Positions 57,308 to 64,000 of a stretch of 64,000 nt of DNA are shown here, piece after piece. Numbering within the stretch: position 1 is the first letter of the stretch; every line of letters begins with the position of its first letter. The DNA is from Artemisia argyi. Lineage: Eukaryota > Streptophyta > Magnoliopsida > Asterales > Asteraceae. The translations under genes and the position numbers were made by a program. The stretch spans positions 96,209,844-96,273,843 of the forward strand of contig CM060694.1 of NCBI GenBank assembly GCA_030686995.1, read 5' to 3'. The notes under the pieces were generated by a model. That model saw only the letters and a program-made list of their open reading frames with translations, made no database searches and was not told the origin of the DNA.

Positions 57308-57460
57308 GTATGGGTATAAATAACTTGCACAGTGTGTGCATGAAACAACATGTATAATGAATATGCACTTATGATGAAATGATATGCTATGATGATGTAG
57401 TTATAGTCTAGGGTCCACGATACATCCTAGTTCGCTATAACCTTAGCTCTGATGCCAATC
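55574..57460 (-). other. Eroded 5' internal region of the Tekay element
   Basis: Expected to hold gag, protease and RT, but less than 1.9 kb remains and no motif is certain. A 112-aa minus-strand frame (56732-57070) has no recognisable domain. (TA)n at 57262-57303. The PBS is at 57446-57457. Confidence 0.5.
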
Positions 57461-60403
57461 TGTCACACCCCCAAAATACCTGAATGGCAGCGGAATGGAA
57501 TACCTGGGGGTGACTGCCTTAGCATCATAGTTACAGTTACATTGAACGACCTAAAGTGTCGTTTGGAAAATACGTCGTTTGAACATTAAAACATTCAGAG
57601 TTTACAAAACATAGGTCCCAAAAGGTGTTGCCAATTTAGGTAAAACAAGTTCAAACAAGATCAAACGTTTCATAAGTGCAGAAATATAAGGTGAGACGCG
57701 TCGACTTCGCGACTCCATGAAGGTCCAAATGTATGCAACATGAGCTACCTTAACAACCTGAAAATACATTGCTAAAAAGTCAAAACGAATGTTGGTGAAT
57801 AATCATAGGTTTATAAGTTAAATCGGATGTACAATTGCCATAAGTAAAAAGTAAAGTAATAAGATTTCAGTCATAAAATTTACATTGGCTCTTAAGCTCA
57901 TGACCCCGAAGCTAGACATAGTTACTTGGCCCCAAATGAGTGTTTACCAGACACTCTAAATATATTAGACATGAAATGCATCCGTAATCCCGTTGGAGCA
58001 ACCCAAACACGGATGGAGGAGTCACCCTCAATAGATCTATTCACTCACTCTCGCTCGTACATTAATTAACAGCCCATGATAATAAAGGGGACTTGTCAAG
58101 ACGTGGTAATAAGGCAACTTAAGCAATGTAAGGAATTTAATACTTTGGCATGTACAAAAATAAGTGATGCAATGTATACTCCCCCGTGGGATTTGAAATC
58201 AAAATATTGAATTAAAAATGGGGCTATGAAAACTCACCTGAAGTGATGATACTATGACGTGAAATGACAGGGACAATAAGGCGCGAATATTAGCTGCAAC
58301 CTAATATAATTAATAACGATCTACTTTAGATCATGACGTGATGTAACGAATGCACATGCACACGATGCCAATACCACTCATAACTTAAGAAAATACTAGT
58401 TATTGTCAAAATAAAATATTTTCCATACTTAGGAAAAATAAGTCTAACTAGACTTATAAAAAGTAGTCGTAGGATATCGTATAAAAAACATTAGTGTTAT
58501 ATTTATCGCCTTGAAAACCTTGAAATAACGTCTAGTAGTCGTAAAAATAAGTCTTGGGTCATAAGTACTTCATTAGTTAAGAATATAACTCTTGAACAAG
58601 AAATCTAGAAAATATAGTATTTAGTACGTAGTTTTATTATTTCTATTAGTGACTACTAATATATATATAGTTTTGGCGATTTAAAAACGTGTATAACTTT
58701 GTCGTTTTAAGTTCATTTTCCTCGTTCTTTATACCCACGGATTCTTCTTAGTATGTACCAATATATTTTTGATAGCTCGGCTTCTCCAGGTTACGTCTAA
58801 CGCCTCGGTTTGTCCGACGAAAATCGTCCAACAGCATGAAATTTTCAGAAAAATAGTTTTCGTCATTAAACTTGCAAAAATAATATCTCCTTCGTTAAAA
58901 AACGTTTTAATCCGTTGTTTCGCCAAAAGTTTCGTTTTTGAAAGTATTTTCTAAATCTTTGATTAAAAATTTCCCCTGAGTTCCTGAGTTTTCCAGATTT
59001 TGGATTTTGGGACAGTAGGTTCCTAGATAAGTTCTAAACTCATTTCCAATGTTTCAAACTAGTTTCTAATCCACCCAAATCACTTCCAATCACCACAAAT
59101 CTAGTCTATTCCTACCATACACCTTCTTAAGGTGTCATGGGTTCTTAAACAACATCAATCACCTAGATCTAACAAGGGTTTCCATTTCTAGTGTTTAAAA
59201 GATATAAAAGTTTAAATAGAGTTGTATAAACTAGCATATGCATGTAGATCTTGTATAAAAATCATATGATCATAAAAATAACTTGAAGAAATTATGAAAA
59301 AGAGTTTGATAACTTACTTTGAAAGATTATTGAGCTTGGATGAGAAAAACCTAAGAAACCTTGGATTTTTACTTCAAAACCCTAACAAGGATTATCAAAT
59401 GAGCATGAATATTACTTGATCTTGGAAAATCAATGGATTATGCTTGTGGTTCTTGTCGTGGCCGAGCACCCGAAAGGAAGAAGGAGAGAAAAAATATCTT
59501 GCTAGTTTATTTGGATAATAATGAAGTAGAAAAATGGATTTTGTATACTTATTAGATATTTAGTTAGGGAAAAATTGTAATTAAGTGGTCAATGTGAAGT
59601 CAGGAAAGGGGGGGGGGGGGGGCGGCACATGGTAGGAAATGAGGTGTGTTGAGGAAGATTGGTAGTATTTAGTTGTTTTGTGTATCCGTTAGGTGTTATC
59701 GGGTATCGAGTTAATTAAAAATAAATCGTGACGAGTTGAAATAAAATATGATGAAGTTAATCGGGACATAATAAAGTCATAAAAGTTGTGAAAATATATT
59801 GGGTACAAGTATTGGGTGTTTGGATGATTATTGTTTAGTTTCCACGAAAACCGTCGTAATTATATTAAAGTTACGATATAAATCAAATAAATTTCTAAAA
59901 TACCGGGTAAATGAATTTTATAATGTTTGTGATGTTGTAAGGGGTTTAAAAATATATCAGGACCATTGTGGGGATTTTTAGATACGTTAGTTATATTTAT
60001 TAATCGCGTGTTAACGTTTATTTGAATATAAATATACGTAAAACGTTAAATATATCAAAAATATTAATATGAATATCCTACGAGTGGTATAGTATGCAAA
60101 TGCTATTATGATGAAATGTAGACTATTTCTAGTCCGTATGAAGTGTCCCTACTGATAAAGCATGAATTCGCACCTGAACCAATTTGGTTACACGAATTTA
60201 AATATCCGTAAACTAAATTTACGATGAAATGAGTAATGCACATGAATAGTGTGTTTCTCCCGGAAGTGAATATTGTTTTGTGAATAGTAATATTTTTGAA
60301 CGCTTATTGGAATACCAAATTGACCTCAAAAATGATGAATAGTGATTTATGAATAGTAAATTGTCGAAGTTCGGAAAATGACCTGAAATGGTGAGTTGTG
60401 ACA
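57461..60403 (-). repeat. Tekay element 5' LTR (2943 bp)
   Basis: Direct repeat of 49055-51987, differing mainly in point changes and the length of a G run (59608 region). Candidate intron at plus 57758-58237. Confidence 0.93.
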
Positions 60404-60408
60404 GTGAA

Positions 60409-60733
60409 CAAAATCACTTCTTCATGCGAATTATGTAATAGTCTTCATGACACTCGTGATTGCGTGGAACTCCCCGGAACAGCTTTTTCGGACTACGCAT
60501 CCTCGCGTACCGACGAAGCGTGAGACAAGTGGTACACTTTCAAACCCGAGCCAAACCCTTACGGTGATTCCTACAACCCTTCTTGGAAAAATCACCCGAA
60601 CGTTAGGTGGAAACAAAACCAAAACAATTCTTCCAATCCGCCTAATCGTTACCAACCCAACGGTCCACCCTCTAACCGTACTTTCAACAACAATCCTTCC
60701 AACAACTATGGTAGTACCAATAATCTTGAAGGA
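60409..60733 (+). pseudogene. Athila-like element 2 gag C-terminal part with zinc knuckle
   Basis: After the duplicated gtgaa the frame continues with NKITSSCELCNSLHDTRDC: the Cys/His motif (60425-60463) is CX2CX3HX4C, the same shortened spacing as in the 42-46 kb ORF. An Asn/Pro-rich basic stretch follows (NPYGDSYNPSWKNHPNVRW). One in-frame TGA lies near 60520. The frame is continuous with the protease downstream. Confidence 0.85.
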
Positions 60734-62092
60734 TTGATGTCCAAGATTATGGTATCTCAAGAAGCTCACATATCTAAGTTTGAAGTCGATTTCAAACAAA
60801 AGCAAAGCGAGATGACCACCAAAATAGACACATTGTTGAAAGTTCTCAATGACCGAGAGATGGGAGCACTCCCAAGGGACACGGTCAAGAACCCGAAACT
60901 AAACGTTAATTCCATATCGTCGGTTTCGTCACCTACTTCTTGTCCACAATACTACTCGGTCAAATCAATGAGCACATGTTTCAAGCAAACCCAAAATCTT
61001 CAAAAGGACCAATTGAATAAAACATCCGATGTCAAACCGGTCAATAACATAGTTGAAACACCTCCTGCACAAGACCTTGACGGTGAATTCAAGGAGCTCC
61101 ACCTTGAACGCCCCGTCATTGATGTCTTAGCCCGTGCTCCCTACTATAGTGCCCTACTAGAAAAATATGAGAAATTTAAGTTGGGTAAAAATGGGACCGC
61201 CTTCGTTCAAAACAAGTTACCTAAGAAGCTTGATGATCCGTGTATATTTGTTTTGCCTTGTAAGATAGGAAAATCCAAAGCTTTCGACACACTAGCCGAC
61301 TTAGGATCAAGCCTCAACTTAATTCCTTTATCTCTTTTCACCACTCTTAAGCTAGGAAAGTTAGAGGAGACAAAAGTACTAATTGGTCTAGCAGATGGGA
61401 GTATTGCCCATCCGGTTGGAATGATCAAGGACGTAGTGGTTCACGTAGGAAAGTTAACTATTTTAGCGGATTTTCATGTCCTAGATATGGTTAGTGATAC
61501 TACAAGCCCATTGTTAGTAGGAAGAGGATTTTTAGCAACCGCTAGTGCTATGATAGATTGTAAGGAGTCTGAGATAGCGGTAGGAGAGGGCAATACTTGG
61601 TCAGTTTATGATGTTAGGAAGCATAGCTACGATTGTGAGGACGAACCGACACTGCATTGGGTAGAAATGAATAGGAGACCATCTAGATAAGGACCTTGGA
61701 TAGAAAGAAACTTTATAGGACCTCAACGCCCATTCTATCTAGAAAAAGACTTCATCGATAAAACACATTCGGTGGAACAACTCATAGCTAGAGATGAGGA
61801 GCTAGACCCGTTTGAGGATCCCTTAGTCTGTAGGAAAATGATTGAATTCTTATGTGTAATGCCTATTAACATAGAGATGAACAAGTGGAAGAGAGAGGGG
61901 GATAAGTGTAAGTGGAAGTGGGATAAGCCACCTAAGGAAGGTGACGGATCATGGCATATGAAGATGATTTTATATGATCCGGATGGAGAGAAGTTTGAAA
62001 GCTCATACCGTACCAAGAAAACCGATAGGAAGTTGAAACCCAAGTTTGATCCCAAAGATGTCCTCAATGAGGAGCTCACCCATATAACGTAA
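60734..62092 (+). pseudogene. Athila-like element 2 protease and C-terminal extension, one in-frame stop
   Basis: Residues 1-120 form a helical/linker part (KFEVDFKQKQSEMTTKID). The retropepsin domain follows: FDTLADLGSSLNLIPLSLF with Asp189, then LADGSIAHPVGMIKDV, DFHVLDM and LLVGRGFLATASAMID (about 250-270). The active site reads DLG, normal for Athila. A TAA at 61688-61690 ends the 318-aa ORF, but the same frame continues to 62092 (MEQLIARDEELDPFEDP to NEELTHIT). The original protein therefore ran through and then stopped, with no RT following. The downstream GAGGCAACCCATG block is shared with element 1. Confidence 0.85.
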
Positions 62093-64000
62093 TAGCCCAT
62101 GACCTTGAGTCTAGCTACAAGACTCGTAAAATAAAGAAAAGTGCTTCTTGAGAGGCAACCCATGTTTTGTGTGATTTTTATTTGTTTGATTGTTATTTGT
62201 TTCCGTATGCATGCTTTATTTTTATTGTTGGTAGATCATGTTTCAAAACTAAAATTGTGAAAATGCTTTATTTTGTCGTTTAACGTCGTCTTAACTTCAT
62301 ACAAAGGTATTTCGCAAAAGATAAGTGTAAGGGGAAACCCCAAATATGTTTTTAAGAAACGAAAATGATCTTGATTCGCCCCAATATTAAATGGACATGT
62401 GTATTAGTATTTGTTAGAGTCAAATGCTTGTATCGAGTCATAATGATGTTTTGCAGGCTTTTCCAGGAAGTAGGACATAAGTTTTTCCAGAAATTTTCCC
62501 GAAACTTAACGTAAGGATTTCTGCAGGTCACTTCTGACGGCGTCAGAAATTAATTCCTGACGGTGTCATGTGTAAAATTCTGGAAATTTTGCTAGTTTCG
62601 TTTTTCTAACGGAGTCTTGAAGTTTTTGTTTATTCTTTAGTTTTATAAACTCCAGGAAATCTCCAAACATTCATTCCACAAGAATTATATCTTACATTGT
62701 TTTCTAGGACTTGTTAGTATATATAGATTGCCGCCGATTTTACGCGAGGTTGCCTTGTTTGTTTTCTCATGTTTAACAGGTTATATATGACAAGAAGATG
62801 ATTTATTTTTCTGGAAGGGAAGTTTTGAATGTTCATTTTCTTGGAGGAAGATCTAACCTTGTTACCACACTATCCACACCGAACGAATCAGGGGAGTGTT
62901 TGATTTCATTCTTTTACCTGTTTTACTTTTACATTCTTTAATTGAACATTGGGGACAATGTTCATCCTAAGTGTAAGGGGAGGGTAAATGATTATACCTG
63001 ATAGGATACTATTGCACGTGAGTTTGTTTGTTTGATGGTAGGTGTGTAATAAAACTATGAGAAATACTTGTTAGTGTAATTTAAGCGCCAAATTTAAAAT
63101 TTTTTACAACATTTAGGAGTGAAACTTTAGCCATAGCAAGCGTCTCATGGATAGGAGTCGTATGACTAGCACAAAACCGTACCATTCAGAAAAATTTTCC
63201 ACCCAAATATGTGAGGTTCACCTTTAGATTTGATAGGAAAAGCATTTACTATTAGTGCTTATGAGTGTACCGGTAGCATTTAGATTCTAGAACTTGCGTT
63301 AGTGATGCATCCTGAGACCGCTAGTGAGACTACATTCGTGTGGTAGGATTTACTACATGATAAAAGGCACTAGGATCACCCTTGTGTTAAACCCGTATCA
63401 TAATTACTTGACCATTTAAGTCATATTACTTGGCTAGTAAAGTCAATTAATTTTTCCCACACCTTAGCGTTGTACTCATTTTTAGTACACGAAACCCCTA
63501 GTACACCCCTCCGAGCCTATCTTTTCGTTTCTGCCTTTAAGCATTTTACTTAAAGGAAGAATTTGTTACAACCCACCTAAACGTACACCCAAATCGCCTT
63601 AGCCTTCCGTGTATGCACTCATCTTTAGTGCATTATTGTTACATGTTTAAACCCTTAGTTAATTATCTAATTGATTACATGGGTGCTAAGTCGAGTCATA
63701 TCTTGTACATATTTTTTTTGGGACGATTGGGACTCATGGGTAAAGTACTTGTGTTATGGAGTAATGGGGAAGAACATCATATTATTACCCCCATATGTGT
63801 GTTAATTTTAAAAGTACTCCAAGTGTTTTAATTATCTTAGTTCGAGTCAGATTAGTTTATTGTAAAGTATGTAAAAATTCAAGTGTAAGGGGAATGTTCA
63901 TTCCCTATGATGTATTATTTTGGATGGTAGGGTAAGAGTGTATGCAAAATAAAAATAAAAAAAATCAAAAAAATTAAGAAAAAAAAATATAGAAAAAAAG
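62093..64000 (+). other. Non-coding 3' internal region of Athila-like element 2
   Basis: No gene. Homologous along its length to plus 29080-27230 on the opposite strand. PPT-like AAGTGTAAGGGGA copies at 62322-62338, 62969-62983 and 63880-63893. A TGACGGCGTCA palindrome near 62535 and a related TGACGGTGTCA near 62558. The 72-aa frame at 63613-63831 has a shadow in element 1 (27306-27626) and no domain. Confidence 0.75.

Larger units (their letters stand above)
49055..60403 (-). mobile_element. Tekay-type chromovirus derivative (minus strand, 11.3 kb), coding region eroded
   Basis: LTRs at 49055-51987 and 57461-60403 (about 2.93 kb). Minus-strand ends are TGTCACAACTC and GGGGGTGTGACA. Target duplication gtgaa at 49050-49054 and 60404-60408. 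The PBS on the minus strand is TGGCATCAGAGC (plus 57446-57457). Internal DNA of 5.47 kb holds eroded integrase, chromodomain and probable RNase H, but no complete gag, protease or RT. LTR divergence is about 2% by eye. Confidence 0.93.
46623..64000 (+). mobile_element. Athila-like Gypsy element 2 (plus strand), runs off the right edge, split by a Tekay element
   Basis: 5' LTR at 46623-48068 (TGATGTGG...ACGTATCA), PBS of tRNA-Asp type at 48075-48092, gag at about 48270-49054 and 60409-60733, protease at 60734-61690, a C-terminal extension to 62092, then non-coding DNA to the window end. No RT or integrase is seen, and the 3' LTR is beyond 64000. The LTR and the region after 62100 match Athila-like element 1. 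A candidate target sequence, aaaat (46618-46622), precedes the LTR. Confidence 0.9.

Noticed and set aside
3081..60403. CRISPR-like or bacterial defence systems
   Set aside because: Direct repeats are LTRs, microsatellites or minisatellites; everything is eukaryotic retroelement DNA.
1..64000. Endogenous pararetrovirus or host protein-coding gene
   Set aside because: No movement/coat protein motif, no multi-exon host gene structure; all recognisable coding pieces fit Copia or Gypsy elements. The only host-gene hint is the MULE core at 39000-39540.

Overview
This is a plant nuclear window made almost entirely of nested LTR retrotransposons, with no intact host gene. The element families, tRNA-iMet and tRNA-Asp primer sites, (TA)n tracts and AT-rich spacers indicate a dicot. 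Several ORF families resemble ones I associate with Asteraceae (daisy/lettuce relatives). That placement is inference from memory, and I would not name a genus.

Layout. (1) Positions 1 to about 35.74 kb are one old plus-strand Copia element whose 5' LTR lies off the left edge. Its reading frame runs gag, protease, integrase, RT and RNase H, followed by an extra downstream ORF region and a 3' LTR at 35424. Three younger insertions split it: LARD-1 (3081-13142, TSD gcagc) inside the protease active-site motif, LARD-2 (14100-23122, TSD gtgtc) inside integrase, and a minus-strand Athila-like element (25260 to about 31669) inside RNase H. (2) Positions 35.74-42.1 kb are AT-rich spacer with a possible Helitron end, a solo Copia LTR (38448-40856) that itself carries a Mutator-like element (38552-40125, 9-bp TSD taaccgaat), a three-copy tandem repeat, and part of a minus-strand Copia LTR. 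(3) Positions 42.13-46.40 kb are a small non-autonomous minus-strand LTR element with one long zinc-knuckle/acidic ORF. (4) A minus-strand Copia integrase scrap follows at 46397-46622. (5) From 46623 past the right edge is a plus-strand Athila-like element with gag and protease only. A minus-strand Tekay-type chromovirus derivative (49055-60403, TSD gtgaa) splits its gag just before the zinc knuckle.

The most interesting signals are in the non-coding parts. Three different Tekay-like LTR families (LARD-1, LARD-2 and the 49-60 kb element) share a block bounded by an AG|GTGAGT donor and a TTTCAG|GT acceptor, which looks like an LTR-borne intron. LARD-2 LTRs carry an antisense 5S-rRNA-derived segment, and LARD-1 LTRs carry a tRNA-like A-box/B-box unit. 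The LARD internal regions keep a pair of hairpins with similar TTGGGA(C/T)GC loops. The Athila-like LTRs carry a 15-nt antisense match to the 5' part of tRNA-Asp, the tRNA whose 3' end matches their PBS, and an array of TGACGnCGTCA palindromes just upstream of the TATA box. The LARDs look like internally deleted Tekay elements: LARD-1 still holds an RNase H remnant, and all share the same type of PPT and PBS. The window therefore shows related non-autonomous elements at successive stages of internal erosion, with LTRs that remain nearly identical in pairs.

All comparisons were made by eye. Divergence figures are rough counts.
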